From assembly GCA_019359155.1 (NCBI GenBank), contig JAHHHV010000089.1, forward strand, positions 1-64,000: DNA of 64,000 bases, written 5' to 3'. Below, piece after piece: positions 27,576 through 37,034 of this stretch (positions within the stretch are counted from its first letter, which is position 1; every line of letters begins with the position of its first letter). The notes under the pieces are model-generated. The model was not told where the DNA came from. It saw only the letters and a list, made by a program, of their open reading frames with translations, and did no database searches. This stretch comes from Pegethrix bostrychoides GSE-TBD4-15B (GTDB lineage: Bacteria; Cyanobacteriota; Cyanobacteriia; Elainellales; Elainellaceae). Made by a program: the position numbers and the translations under genes.

Positions 27576-30500
27576 ATGCTGACCTCCCAGCAGTCTGAAT
27601 CCAGCCAGTCATCGAGCTATCAAGTTGGCGGCAGCCTCCCGCCCGATGCATCGACCTATGTGCGGCGGGCGGCGGACGAGCAGCTGATGCAGGCGTTGCG
27701 GGCGGGTGAATTTTGCTATGTGTTTAACGCGCGTCAGATGGGCAAGTCGAGTCTGCGGGTGCAGGCCATGGAGCAGCTGCACCAGATGGGCTACCGCTGC
27801 GGGGCAATTGATCTCTCGGCGATTGGGACACAGCATGTCAGCTTAGAGCAGTGGTATGCGTCAATTGCCGGATTTTTGACCAAGCGGTTTCGACTGACGA
27901 TCAATCTGGCCAACTGGTGGCAGGCGCAGGCGCATTTGCCCAGCGTGAACCGGCTGTATGAATTTATCGAGACGGTCTTGCTGCACCAGATTCAGCAGCC
28001 GATTGTGATCTTTATTGACGAAATCGACTGTATTCTCAGCCTCTCGTTTCTGGCTGATGATTTCTTTGCGCTGATTCGCACCTGTTACGAGCGCCGCGCC
28101 GAACTCCCCGACTATCGCCGCCTCAGCTTTGCGCTGTTTGGAGTCGCCACGCCCAGCGAGCTGATTTCTGACCAGTCGCGCACCCCATTTAATATTGGTC
28201 ACCCAATTGAGCTGCGCGGCTTTCAGTGGTCAGAGGCCGCACCGCTGCTGCCGGGACTTGCGCCCCATGCTGACCCAGAAGCGCTGCTGCGACGAATTTT
28301 TTTCTGGTCAGGGGGGCAGCCGTTTCTGACCCAAAAACTCTGCTATCTGGCGCAGTCTCATCTGGGTTCTGGTCTGGGTTCTGGCCAGCACCAGGCTGAG
28401 ATTGACAGTCTGGTGCAGCGCCAAATCCTCAACAGCTGGGAGATCCAAGACCAGCCCGAACATCTCAAAACGATTCGTGACCGACTACTGCACAGCGAGC
28501 GGCATACCAGTCGGCTGCTCGGACTCTACCAGCGCATCCTCTGCTCTGAGTCTGAGTCAAATTTGGGGCTGGCAGATCTGGGGCTAGAAAGCCAGGAGCA
28601 GCTAGAGCTATTGCTCTCTGGGCTAGTCGAAAAGTCGCGCCTGGGGCTGCGAGTCAAGAACCCGATCTATCGGGCGGTCTTTAGCGACGAGTGGGTGACG
28701 ACTCAGCTGGCTCAGCTCCGGCCTTATGCTGCCGCGCTTGATCTCTGGGTAGCTTCCGGCTGTCGGGATGAGTCGCGCCTGCTGCGGGGACAGGCGTTGG
28801 CCGAAATGCGGCAATGGACGCAGGACAAAAGCCTAGACGATCTCGACTATCGGTTTTTGGCAGCTAGCCAGGACTGCGACCGTCGCGAAACCCAGGCCAG
28901 ACTCGAAGCCGAACGCCTCAGCGAAGTTGAAGCCCGCCTGAAGCTAGAGCGACAGCGCGGACTTGAGCAGCGCCGCAATCTGCGCGTCCAAAAGCTGCTG
29001 CTGGCCGTGATGACGGGAATTATGCTGCTGGCGGTTGGGCTAGGGCTGTTGGCTACTAGCCAGTCGCAACGGGCAGCCATCGACGAAATTCAGGCGACCG
29101 TGATTGCCTCAGCCGCCAGCTTCGAGGCCGACCAAAAGCTGGATGCGCTAGTGCAGGCGCTCACGGCCAACCAAAAACTGCGCCAAAATTCGCGCCAGAT
29201 ACATCGCTCCTTTTTTGATCATCAAACGCTTCAGCAGCAGGTTGATGTGGCGCTGCAACATGCTGCCTCCGATATTGACGAGTTCAACCGCCTCACCAAT
29301 CATCGTGGCGCGGTGCTGAGCTTGGCTGTGAGTCAAGACGGAGCCTGGATTGCCACTGCCAGCAGCGACCGTCAGATTCGGCTCTGGAACGCGGCGGGCG
29401 AGATGATTTGGAGCCGCGATCCCGGCACGATTATCTACAGTCTGGCGTTTCACCCCAATAGCCAGTCGTTGGCAGCGGCGGGCGTAGACGGCGATATCAC
29501 ACTCTGGGATTTGCGAGGCGGGCTGATCTATCCGCTGATGGGGCATGAGGCGACCATTTGGCAGGTGGTCTATAGTCCAGACGGATCGCTGCTCGCTACC
29601 GCTGGAGCCGATCGCGTCGTCAAGCTCTGGCGACCGGATGGATCGCGAGTGCGACAGTTTGCGGGGCATCAGCTGGCGGTGCGGCAGGTGGCCTTTAGCC
29701 CCGATGGTAAAACCCTGGCCAGCGCCAGTCAGGACGGCACGATCAAGCTCTGGCGACTCGGCGGCGAACTGCTGCAAAGCTGGCTGGCTGATCCAGGTGG
29801 GCTGCGCTCTTTGGCCTTTAGCCCGGACGGTCAAAGCCTGCTGGCAGGCGGAGAGGCTAGCCTTCAGCTCTGGAGCTTAACCGGCGAGCGGCTGAAGCAG
29901 TTTGTGGGGCACGATGGGGCGGTACTGAGCGCTAAATTTAGCCCGGACGGTCAGATGATTCTCTCGGCGAGTGCTGACAAAACGGTGCGGCTCTGGCGGC
30001 TGGATGGCGCGGTGCAGAAAATTCTGCGCGGCCATAAAACGGTGGTGCGCGATGTGGCCTTTAGCGCGACGGGCGAGCTGGCGATTTCGGCAGGAGATGA
30101 CAGCACGGTACGGCTCTGGCGGCTGGAAAATCGGCTGTTCAAGCGGATCTACGGGCAGTCCAGTATCAGCAGTCTGGCGATTAGCCCCGACAGCAAACAG
30201 ATTGCCGCCACCGCTGGCTCAACGCTGGGCTTTTGGCAGGTCAGCGGTCAGCCTGTGCAGCAGATTGCTAGCCGCTCGGCCAGCTTTTTGGACGTGGATT
30301 TTAGTCCGGACGGGCGGCAGTTTGCTACAGCAGAGTCAGACGGGATTCGGCTTTGGCAGGATGGCAGTCTGTTGGCGACGTTGCAGAGTCCAGTCACGCC
30401 GCTGCAAGTCCGCTTCAGTCCGGACAGCAAAACGCTGATTGCCGCCGATCAGCAAAATCAGATCCAGGTTTGGCAGCTCGAATCGCGCCAGCTCACCAAA

Positions 30501-31112
30501 ATTCTGCAAGAGCCGCAGTCGCGGATTGGCGATTTGGCCTTCAGCCCAGACGGTAAGTTCATTGCCGCCATCGACGAGTCGGGGAGCCTCTGGTTTTGGC
30601 TCACAGATGGCGCTGCAACTTCGCTGTTTCGTAGCTACATTGAGAGCAGCGGCCCGATTGGAGGGATGGCCATTTCGCCCGACCGCCGCAAGATTGCCGT
30701 ATCGGGAGAAGATGGCCTCCAGCTCTGGGATCGCAACGGAACCCTGGAGCGCACGTTTAGAGTGGGCAATAGTGGCTTTACCCAGTTTGCCTTTAGCGCT
30801 GACGGCCAGATGATTGCCGCCGCCGCCCCCAACAACGTCATCGAACTGCTACGGCTCGACGGTCAGCGGCTGGCCTCTTTAAGCGGCCATACTGCTGAGC
30901 TGACTAGCCTGGTCTTCAGTCCAGATAATCGTTTTCTGGTGTCGGCGGGGACTGACCAAAGCCTGATCATTTGGGACATGCAGGCCATCCTCAAGGTCAA
31001 CTGGCTAGACTATGGCTGCGCCTGGGTCAATTCCTATCTCAACACCCGGCTGGCAGCTCAGCGGCATCTCTGCACGCCGCCGTCGTTTTGGTCTAGGCTC
31101 TGGAAACCTTAA
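27576..31112 (+). CDS. AAA-like NTPase domain protein with two WD40 propellers
   Basis: A roughly 1178-aa protein. The N-terminal AAA-like domain (about residues 12-330) has [18 protein letters not shown] as a variant P-loop and [14 protein letters not shown] as Walker B. A coiled-coil-like charged stretch leads to one transmembrane helix ([20 protein letters not shown], near residue 480). After that come 14 WD40 units, each with a pattern such as [22 protein letters not shown], enough for two seven-bladed propellers. The design resembles STAND-type signalling NTPases common in filamentous cyanobacteria; the ligand and output are unknown. Whether the NTPase is active is doubtful because the P-loop starts with N/A instead of G. 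Start taken at ATG 27576; GTG 27567 is in the same frame. Confidence 0.88.
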   Translation: MLTSQQSESSQSSSYQVGGSLPPDASTYVRRAADEQLMQALRAGEFCYVFNARQMGKSSLRVQAMEQLHQMGYRCGAIDLSAIGTQHVSLEQWYASIAGFLTKRFRLTINLANWWQAQAHLPSVNRLYEFIETVLLHQIQQPIVIFIDEIDCILSLSFLADDFFALIRTCYERRAELPDYRRLSFALFGVATPSELISDQSRTPFNIGHPIELRGFQWSEAAPLLPGLAPHADPEALLRRIFFWSGGQPFLTQKLCYLAQSHLGSGLGSGQHQAEIDSLVQRQILNSWEIQDQPEHLKTIRDRLLHSERHTSRLLGLYQRILCSESESNLGLADLGLESQEQLELLLSGLVEKSRLGLRVKNPIYRAVFSDEWVTTQLAQLRPYAAALDLWVASGCRDESRLLRGQALAEMRQWTQDKSLDDLDYRFLAASQDCDRRETQARLEAERLSEVEARLKLERQRGLEQRRNLRVQKLLLAVMTGIMLLAVGLGLLATSQSQRAAIDEIQATVIASAASFEADQKLDALVQALTANQKLRQNSRQIHRSFFDHQTLQQQVDVALQHAASDIDEFNRLTNHRGAVLSLAVSQDGAWIATASSDRQIRLWNAAGEMIWSRDPGTIIYSLAFHPNSQSLAAAGVDGDITLWDLRGGLIYPLMGHEATIWQVVYSPDGSLLATAGADRVVKLWRPDGSRVRQFAGHQLAVRQVAFSPDGKTLASASQDGTIKLWRLGGELLQSWLADPGGLRSLAFSPDGQSLLAGGEASLQLWSLTGERLKQFVGHDGAVLSAKFSPDGQMILSASADKTVRLWRLDGAVQKILRGHKTVVRDVAFSATGELAISAGDDSTVRLWRLENRLFKRIYGQSSISSLAISPDSKQIAATAGSTLGFWQVSGQPVQQIASRSASFLDVDFSPDGRQFATAESDGIRLWQDGSLLATLQSPVTPLQVRFSPDSKTLIAADQQNQIQVWQLESRQLTKILQEPQSRIGDLAFSPDGKFIAAIDESGSLWFWLTDGAATSLFRSYIESSGPIGGMAISPDRRKIAVSGEDGLQLWDRNGTLERTFRVGNSGFTQFAFSADGQMIAAAAPNNVIELLRLDGQRLASLSGHTAELTSLVFSPDNRFLVSAGTDQSLIIWDMQAILKVNWLDYGCAWVNSYLNTRLAAQRHLCTPPSFWSRLWKP

Positions 31113-31142
31113 GCCTGGAAACCTTAAGCCTGGAAACCTTAA
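31100..31142. repeat. Tandem repeat, 15 bp x3, copying the WD40 gene's last codons and stop
   Basis: CTGGAAACCTTAAGC occurs three times (31100, 31115, 31130; the last is cut short). The reading frame is kept because 15 bp is five codons, so W-K-P-stop is repeated three times in frame. Confidence 0.95.
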
Positions 31143-31340
31143 ATTTGGATAGTGCTTGCTTAACGTGAGGCCAAGCGTCAGGAATCGCAACTTAGGCATT
31201 TTGAGCCAGCTTAACTTGAATGGAGGTTGGCCAGTCGCGGCTTAGGCGGTTCCTGTGAGTGCTATTTGCGCCAGTCTGGCTGTGTAACTTGTTGTAGCTC
31301 GACTCGACACCTACCGCCGGATAGAGATCTTGCAATGCTT

Positions 31341-31383
31341 TGTATCGGCCAATACAAAATGTCGAAAACTGTGGCTCTACGAT
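31341..31383 (+). promoter_or_regulatory. NtcA-activated promoter of urtABCDE
   Basis: TGTATCGGCCAATACA at 31341-31356 matches the NtcA site GTA-N8-TAC exactly. After 22 bases comes TACGAT (31378-31383), matching the TAN3T -10 box. This is the canonical class II spacing for activation by NtcA under nitrogen limitation. It ends 51 bases before the urtA start. Confidence 0.9.
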
Positions 31384-31434
31384 TGCGGACAACAATCACA
31401 GCAGATTAGACCTTCTTCGGATAAGGAAGCCAAA

Positions 31435-32781
31435 ATGAGTAGTCAGATTAATCGACGCAAGTTTCTCCTGTATGGTTCGGCGACGCTGGGCACCAGCATT
31501 TTGCTAAAGGCTTGTGGTTCCGCTCCAACTACTACAACAGAAGCTTCTCCAGCCGCTTCCGGCGAAGCTTCTCCAGCCGCAGCCGCAGCAGGCGACGGCA
31601 TCAAGGTCGGCATCTTGCATTCGCTCAGCGGCACGATGGCGATCTCCGAAAACAGCGTTGTTGATTCCACCGAGCTAGCCATCGAAGAAATTAACAAGGC
31701 GGGCGGCATCAACGGCAAGCAGATTGTCGCCATCAAAGAAGACGGCGCTTCCGACTGGCCGACGTTTGCTGAGAAAGCAAAGAAATTGATCGACGAAGAT
31801 CAGGTCGTGGTGATCTTTGGCTGCTGGACTTCGGCAAGCCGCAAAGCCGTGCTGCCCGTGTTCGAGGAGAAAAACCACATGCTGTTCTACCCGGTGCAGT
31901 ATGAAGGCCAAGAATGCTCCAAGAATATTTTCTACACGGGCGCTGCTCCCAACCAGCAGATTGAGCCTTCGGTGGACTGGCTGCTAGAAGAGAAGGGCAA
32001 AGAGTTCTATCTGGTTGGCTCTGACTACGTGTTCCCCCGCACTGCCAATACCATCATCAAAGCCCAGCTTGCGGCCAAAGGCGGCACGGTTGTGGGCGAA
32101 GACTACCTGCCGCTGGGCAGCACCGAAGTCACGCCCATCATCTCCAAGATTCGCTCCGCTCTACCCAACGGCGGCGTGATCTACAACACGATGAATGGTG
32201 ACAGCAACGTGGCGCTATTCAAGCAGATGCAGGGCGCGGGTCTGACCGCAGATAAATATCCGGTGATGTCGGTGAGTATTGCTGAGGAAGAGGTGAAGGC
32301 GATTGGCGTAGACTTCCTGAAGGGGCATTACGCTGCTTGGAACTACTTCCAGACGGTAGATAGCCCGGAAAACGAGAAGTATGTTGCTGCCTTTAAGGCA
32401 AAGTTCGGCGATGATCGCGTCACGAACGACCCAATGGAAGCCGCCTATATCTCGGTTAACATCTGGAAGCAGGCAGTCGAAAAGGCTGGCGATGCCGGCA
32501 CACCCACCGATCTAGAGAAAGTTCGTACCGCTGCCTACGGTCAGAAATTTGCTGCTCCCGAAGGGCCAGTCGAGATGAACAATAACCACCACATTTCTAA
32601 AACGGTGCGGATTGGCGAGGTGCGGGATGACGGGCTGTTTGAAATTGTCTCCTCAACGCCTGCGCCAGTTGAGCCGATTCCCTGGAACCAGTTTGTGGCG
32701 GACACCAAAGGTTTCACCTGTGACTGGACGCGGACTGACATTAAAGCGCCAGAGACGGCAGGTAAGTTCAAAGGCGCATAA
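31435..32781 (+). CDS. urtA: Urea ABC transporter substrate-binding protein
   Basis: A 448-aa periplasmic lipoprotein that captures urea for the UrtBCDE permease. The N-terminus [20 protein letters not shown] followed by AC combines a twin-arginine-like RRKF motif with a lipobox Cys, then an Ala/Ser/Pro-rich linker. The binding fold of the branched-chain/amide family begins [17 protein letters not shown]. UrtA-specific blocks include [18 protein letters not shown] and [20 protein letters not shown]. Start ATG 31435 has AAGGAAG upstream and lies downstream of the NtcA promoter; a longer frame to 31330 would run through the NtcA site and is rejected. A strong hairpin follows before urtB. Confidence 0.96.
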   Translation: MSSQINRRKFLLYGSATLGTSILLKACGSAPTTTTEASPAASGEASPAAAAAGDGIKVGILHSLSGTMAISENSVVDSTELAIEEINKAGGINGKQIVAIKEDGASDWPTFAEKAKKLIDEDQVVVIFGCWTSASRKAVLPVFEEKNHMLFYPVQYEGQECSKNIFYTGAAPNQQIEPSVDWLLEEKGKEFYLVGSDYVFPRTANTIIKAQLAAKGGTVVGEDYLPLGSTEVTPIISKIRSALPNGGVIYNTMNGDSNVALFKQMQGAGLTADKYPVMSVSIAEEEVKAIGVDFLKGHYAAWNYFQTVDSPENEKYVAAFKAKFGDDRVTNDPMEAAYISVNIWKQAVEKAGDAGTPTDLEKVRTAAYGQKFAAPEGPVEMNNNHHISKTVRIGEVRDDGLFEIVSSTPAPVEPIPWNQFVADTKGFTCDWTRTDIKAPETAGKFKGA

Positions 32782-32816
32782 CAGCGCATAGACAACGTTC
32801 TCCTCGGTTGCTGAAT

Positions 32817-32865
32817 AAAGCTGTGTCAGACTTTACCAAAACTGTAAGCTCAGACACAGCTTTTT
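32817..32865 (+). terminator. Intra-operon hairpin/attenuator between urtA and urtB
   Basis: AAAGCTGTGTC pairs with GACACAGCTTT (11 perfect pairs, extendable past one mismatch), with TTTTTC at the 3' side. It lies 35 bases after the urtA stop. It probably terminates or stabilises a share of the transcripts so that the binding protein is made in excess over the permease. Confidence 0.85.
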
Positions 32866-32937
32866 CATTAGCTATTTAGTATATTTGTTGGTAATTGGTG
32901 AGTTCATCGCTTCATACTCGCACCCAAGGAGAAAGCT

Positions 32938-34095
32938 TTGGCTATTAGTATTCTAGACGGTATTTTTAACGGGTTAAGCGTTGGTTCAGTGCTGCTGCTA
33001 GCGGCTTTGGGGCTGGCCATCGTATTTGGCTTGATGGGCGTCATTAATATGGCGCATGGCGAGCTGATGATGCTCGGCGCATATACAACCTTTGTCGTGC
33101 AAAATATCTTCAAGCCCCTGGGCGCTTTCTCACAGCTCTATATTTTCTTTGCCTTAATTGCCGCCTTTGTGGTGGCGGCCTTGATGGGGCTAGTGCTAGA
33201 GCGCGGCGTGATTCGCTACCTGTACGGGCGACCCTTAGAAACACTGCTGGCCACCTGGGGCGTGAGCTTAATCCTTCAGCAGTTTGTACGCAGCGTCAGC
33301 TGGGTGCTGGTGGTGAATCTGGCGCTGTTTTGCCTGCTGTACTTTGGCGGGCTGTGGCTGGTGCGGAAACGCCCTGACTTTGAACAAATTCGCAAGCTGG
33401 CGATTGCGGTACTGCTGCCGCTCTCGGTCGGGATTGCCTTAACGGTTGGTTCGCTACTCGGCAAGTCGTTCGGCCTGACGGCCACTAAACCCTGGTTCGG
33501 TGCTCAAAACGTAGACGTGACCGCTCCCAAATGGCTACAGGGCGGTCTCCCCATCGGTGGCTATCAGCTGCCCTACACCCGGATGTTCATCATGCTGCTG
33601 ACCGTACTCTGCGTGCTGGGCATCTATTTCTTCTTGAACAAAACGCCTTGGGGGCTAAGAATTCGCTCGGTGACGCAAAACCGCAACATGAGTGCCTGTC
33701 TGGGCATCCCAACCGCCAAAGTGGACGCGCTGACCTTTGCGCTGGGATCAGGACTAGCCGGGGTGGCCGGATGTGCCGTCAGCCTGCTGGGCTCAGTGGG
33801 GCCGAACACAGGGCAGAACTACATTGTGAATACGTTCATGGTGGTGGTGGTGGGCGGTGTCGGCAAGCTGGTTGGCACGATTGTCGGAGCAATGGCAATT
33901 GGCATTACCGACTACGTGATTGGTACGGGGATGCTGTCAACGCTGTTCACAGCCATTCAACCCGTGAGTAATTTCTTTGCCTTCTTTGCGACTACCAGCA
34001 TGGCAAAAGTGCTGGTATTTGTCTTGATTGTTGTGTTCTTACAGTTTCGTCCGGCTGGCCTGTTTCCGCAGAAAGGCCGCACAGTGGATGCTTAG
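32938..34095 (+). CDS. urtB: Urea ABC transporter permease UrtB
   Basis: A 385-aa inner-membrane permease of the LivH family. It starts with FNGLSVGSVLLLAALGLAIV and FGLMGVINMAHGELMMLGAY, the typical LivH/UrtB N-terminus, and ends VFLQFRPAGLFPQKGR. It forms the urea channel with UrtC. The start is TTG 32938, supported by AAGGAGA eight bases upstream. There are about eight to ten membrane helices. The middle section with NVDVTAPKWLQGG is the periplasmic insertion usual for UrtB. It is the second gene of the operon, separated from urtA by a hairpin. Confidence 0.95.
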   Translation: MAISILDGIFNGLSVGSVLLLAALGLAIVFGLMGVINMAHGELMMLGAYTTFVVQNIFKPLGAFSQLYIFFALIAAFVVAALMGLVLERGVIRYLYGRPLETLLATWGVSLILQQFVRSVSWVLVVNLALFCLLYFGGLWLVRKRPDFEQIRKLAIAVLLPLSVGIALTVGSLLGKSFGLTATKPWFGAQNVDVTAPKWLQGGLPIGGYQLPYTRMFIMLLTVLCVLGIYFFLNKTPWGLRIRSVTQNRNMSACLGIPTAKVDALTFALGSGLAGVAGCAVSLLGSVGPNTGQNYIVNTFMVVVVGGVGKLVGTIVGAMAIGITDYVIGTGMLSTLFTAIQPVSNFFAFFATTSMAKVLVFVLIVVFLQFRPAGLFPQKGRTVDA

Positions 34096-34162
34096 TATTG
34101 AATGCTGAGATTGAGAACCCTGAACCTGAAACTACTGTCCTGACGCGATTTGGAATAGAACT

Positions 34163-35332
34163 ATGGCTGCTAATCTCGCCCTCGGTGGGCAAACTGCCGA
34201 AACCAAACGCCGCTCGCTGCTGCTCGAAGCCGGGATTGTGATCGCAATCGCCCTGTTCTTGATCGTGATTCTGCCGCTGCTGCTCTCTGACTTCCGGCTC
34301 AATCTAATGGGGCGGTTTCTGGCGCTGGCCATCGTGGCGCTGGGCATTGACTTGATTTGGGGCTTTACGGGGCTTCTGAGCCTGGGGCACGGCGTTTTCT
34401 TTACGCTGGGCGGCTATGCGCTGGCGATGCATTTGAAGCTGCAAATTCCGGCAGATGCCAGCTCGCAGCTCCCAGAATTTATGAGCCTGTACGGAGTCAC
34501 CGAACTACCCTGGTTCTGGCAACCGTTTTACTCGTTCCCGTTTACGGCGGTAGCGGTGCTGATGATTCCGGCGCTGCTGGCAGGGTTTCTGGGCTACGTG
34601 ATTTTCCGAAACCGGATTCGGGGCGTATACTTCTCGATTCTCACCCAGGCCGCCACGATTATCTTTTTTAACTTCTTCAACGGTCAGCAAAAGCTGTTCA
34701 ACGGCACCAACGGCCTCACCGATTTTCAAACCCTGTTTGGCGCAAAGGTCAATTCCCCCGGCACGCAGTATGTTTACTATGTGCTAACGATTATTTTCCT
34801 GGTGGCGGCCTACGCGCTCTGTCGCTGGATTACCAGCGGACGGTTTGGACATCTGCTGGTGGCCATTCGGGACGACGAGAGCCGCACCCGCTTTACGGGC
34901 TACAACCCGACTGGCTTTAAGGTGCTGGTGTTTGCGATTTCCGGAGCGCTGGCAGGGCTAGCAGGCGCAATGTTCACGCTGCAAACCGGGATTATCTCCC
35001 CCAACTCGATGAATATCGCCTTCTCGATTGAGATGGTGATTTGGGTAGCGGTGGGCGGCAGGGCGACGCTAGTTGGGGCAATTTTGGGGGCTTTAACCGT
35101 CAACTTTGCCAAGAGCACATTGAGCGAAAAGTTTCCCGATATCTGGCTGTTTTTCCAGGGCGGCTTGTTCTTGGTGGTCGTGCTGTTTCTGCCCAGCGGC
35201 ATTATTGGCTGGCTACGCACCGAAGGCCGCAACCTCTGGCGCAGCGTTAGAGGCCGTAATCAAGTGGCGACATATCCTAGCTTAGAAGAAGACGCGGAGG
35301 TCGAATATGAGCGACAAAATATTGGAGATTGA
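34163..35332 (+). CDS. urtC: Urea ABC transporter permease UrtC
   Basis: A 389-aa inner-membrane permease of the LivM family and partner of UrtB. Characteristic segments are LALAIVALGIDLIWGFTGLL, LSLGHGVFFTLGGYALAMHL and VAIRDDESRTRFTGYNPTGF, the last being the coupling segment facing the ATPases. The cytoplasmic tail after SGIIGWLRTEGRN is hydrophilic. The end overlaps the urtD start by 26 bases, so the two are translationally coupled. Start ATG 34163. Confidence 0.95.
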   Translation: MAANLALGGQTAETKRRSLLLEAGIVIAIALFLIVILPLLLSDFRLNLMGRFLALAIVALGIDLIWGFTGLLSLGHGVFFTLGGYALAMHLKLQIPADASSQLPEFMSLYGVTELPWFWQPFYSFPFTAVAVLMIPALLAGFLGYVIFRNRIRGVYFSILTQAATIIFFNFFNGQQKLFNGTNGLTDFQTLFGAKVNSPGTQYVYYVLTIIFLVAAYALCRWITSGRFGHLLVAIRDDESRTRFTGYNPTGFKVLVFAISGALAGLAGAMFTLQTGIISPNSMNIAFSIEMVIWVAVGGRATLVGAILGALTVNFAKSTLSEKFPDIWLFFQGGLFLVVVLFLPSGIIGWLRTEGRNLWRSVRGRNQVATYPSLEEDAEVEYERQNIGD

Positions 35333-36068
35333 GCATCTCACCGTTAGCTTCGGCGGCTTTCGGGCTTTGAACGATCTGAACTTTACGCTCAATCAGGGCG
35401 AGCTGCGGGTGATTATTGGCCCCAACGGCGCGGGCAAAACCACCTTCTTAGATATCATTACTGGCAAGACCAAGCCCACCGCAGGCACGGTCAAATTTAA
35501 GGGCAAAAATCTTCGCCCTTACGCCGAACATCAAATTGCCCGGATGGGTGTTGGCCGCAAGTTTCAGACCCCCAGAGTCTACCTCAACCTCACCCCGCGT
35601 CAAAATCTGGCCTTGGCCTGCAACCGCAACAAAAACGTCTTCCCAACGCTGCTGCAAAAGCCGCCTACGCCCGAACGCCGCACGGTTGCGAGTCTGCTGG
35701 AAACCATCGGTCTGTCGCCAAAAGCCGACCTGCCAGCCAACCTGCTCTCGCATGGCGAAAAGCAGTGGCTCGAAATTGGGATGTTGGTGGCGCAATCTCC
35801 CGATCTGCTGCTGGTGGATGAACCCGTGGCGGGGCTGACTGACGAGGAAACCGAGCGCACGGGTGAGCTGCTAGTGGCGCTCTCCGAGAGTCATTCGATT
35901 ATCGTGATTGAACATGATATGGAGTTTGTGCGTCAGATTGCCACCGATCAGGTGACGGTGCTGCACCAGGGTTCGGTACTCTGCGAAGGTGCATTTGAAT
36001 CCGTCCAGTCTGATCCGCGCGTCATCGAAGTCTATCTGGGACAGGAAGAAACTGAACATGCTGCCTGA
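35307..36068 (+). CDS. urtD: Urea ABC transporter ATPase UrtD
   Basis: A 253-aa LivG-type ATPase that energises urea import at the inner face of the membrane. Walker A is GPNGAGKTTFLDIITG, the signature is LLSHGEKQWLEIGMLVAQSP and Walker B is LLLVDEPVAGLTDEE, followed by the switch His in IVIEHDMEFV. The LSHGEKQWLE version of the signature is specific to UrtD. Start ATG 35307 lies inside the end of urtC, preceded by CGGAGGTCG. Confidence 0.95.
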   Translation: MSDKILEIEHLTVSFGGFRALNDLNFTLNQGELRVIIGPNGAGKTTFLDIITGKTKPTAGTVKFKGKNLRPYAEHQIARMGVGRKFQTPRVYLNLTPRQNLALACNRNKNVFPTLLQKPPTPERRTVASLLETIGLSPKADLPANLLSHGEKQWLEIGMLVAQSPDLLLVDEPVAGLTDEETERTGELLVALSESHSIIVIEHDMEFVRQIATDQVTVLHQGSVLCEGAFESVQSDPRVIEVYLGQEETEHAA

Positions 36069-36100
36069 GTTAACTCTATCATTTCCTCGAAATACTCACT

Positions 36101-36850
36101 ATGGTTCAAACTGCCGTTAGCTCAACTCTGCCTGCCGCCTCGGATCTGATGCTGCAAGTCTCTGGCCTGAATGTCTACTACGGCGAGAGCCATATTCTCC
36201 GTGACGTTGACCTCAGCGTCCCTAAAGGTGAAATGGTCTGCTTAATTGGCCGTAATGGGGTCGGCAAAACCACGATGCTCAAAACCCTGATGGGGCTACT
36301 TAAGCCTCGCAGCGGCGGAATTATTTTTAACGGTGAGCCAATTTTGCACCGCTCCACCGATCAGCGCGCCAAGCTGGGGATTGGATACGTGCCGCAGGGG
36401 CGTGAGGTGATTCCGCGCCTGACGGTCAAAGAAAACCTGCTGCTGGGCTACGAGGCCAGAACCGTTCGCCCTAAAAACACGCAGGAAATCCCGGAAGAGA
36501 TCTTTGAGCTGTTCCCGATCTTGAAAGAATTCCTCTGGCGGATGGGCGGCGATCTCAGTGGCGGTCAGCAGCAGCAGCTAGCCATTGCGCGAGCCATCAT
36601 GGGACAGCCGCAGCTCTTGGTGCTCGACGAGCCAACCGAAGGCATCCAGCCGTCGATTATTCTCGACATTGAGGCGGCGGTGAAGCGAATTGTGGCTACC
36701 ACGGGCATCTCGGTTTTGCTGGTGGAGCAGCATCTGCATTTCGTCCGCCAAGCCGACCGCTACTATGCGATGCAAAAAGGCGGCATTGTCGCCTCTGGTC
36801 CCACCCGCGAACTCAGCAACGAGGTGATTCAAAAGTTTCTGGCGGTTTAG
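36101..36850 (+). CDS. urtE: Urea ABC transporter ATPase UrtE
   Basis: A 249-aa LivF-type ATPase, the partner of UrtD. Walker A is GRNGVGKTTMLKTLMG, the signature LSGGQQQQLAIARAI, Walker B LLVLDEPTEGIQPSI, and the switch His lies in VLLVEQHLHFV. The family usually starts at MLQVSGLNVYYGESHILR, which here is residue 17; ATG 36101 gives a 16-residue extension that may or may not be translated (the alternative is ATG 36149). It is the last gene of the urt operon; no strong terminator was seen before the kinase gene at 37035. Confidence 0.95.
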   Translation: MVQTAVSSTLPAASDLMLQVSGLNVYYGESHILRDVDLSVPKGEMVCLIGRNGVGKTTMLKTLMGLLKPRSGGIIFNGEPILHRSTDQRAKLGIGYVPQGREVIPRLTVKENLLLGYEARTVRPKNTQEIPEEIFELFPILKEFLWRMGGDLSGGQQQQLAIARAIMGQPQLLVLDEPTEGIQPSIILDIEAAVKRIVATTGISVLLVEQHLHFVRQADRYYAMQKGGIVASGPTRELSNEVIQKFLAV

Positions 36851-37034
36851 TCTAAACAGTTTCCAGCAGCATAAATTCAGCAGAATGCCTCTACCCAAAG
36901 ATAGACAGACAAACTGTACAAAAAGGTAGATGATATTGAAATAATTTTGCTGCTTCACTCTGATCGCTAGAGCCACAGATGACTGTCGCCTGTAGTTTGA
37001 ACCCGCTTGCTGCCTCGCTTCAGGGAGTGAGAGC

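Noticed and set aside
31330-31434. 35-codon N-terminal extension of urtA
   Set aside because: It would place the NtcA site and -10 box inside the coding region; ATG 31435 has a ribosome site and starts directly before the lipoprotein signal.
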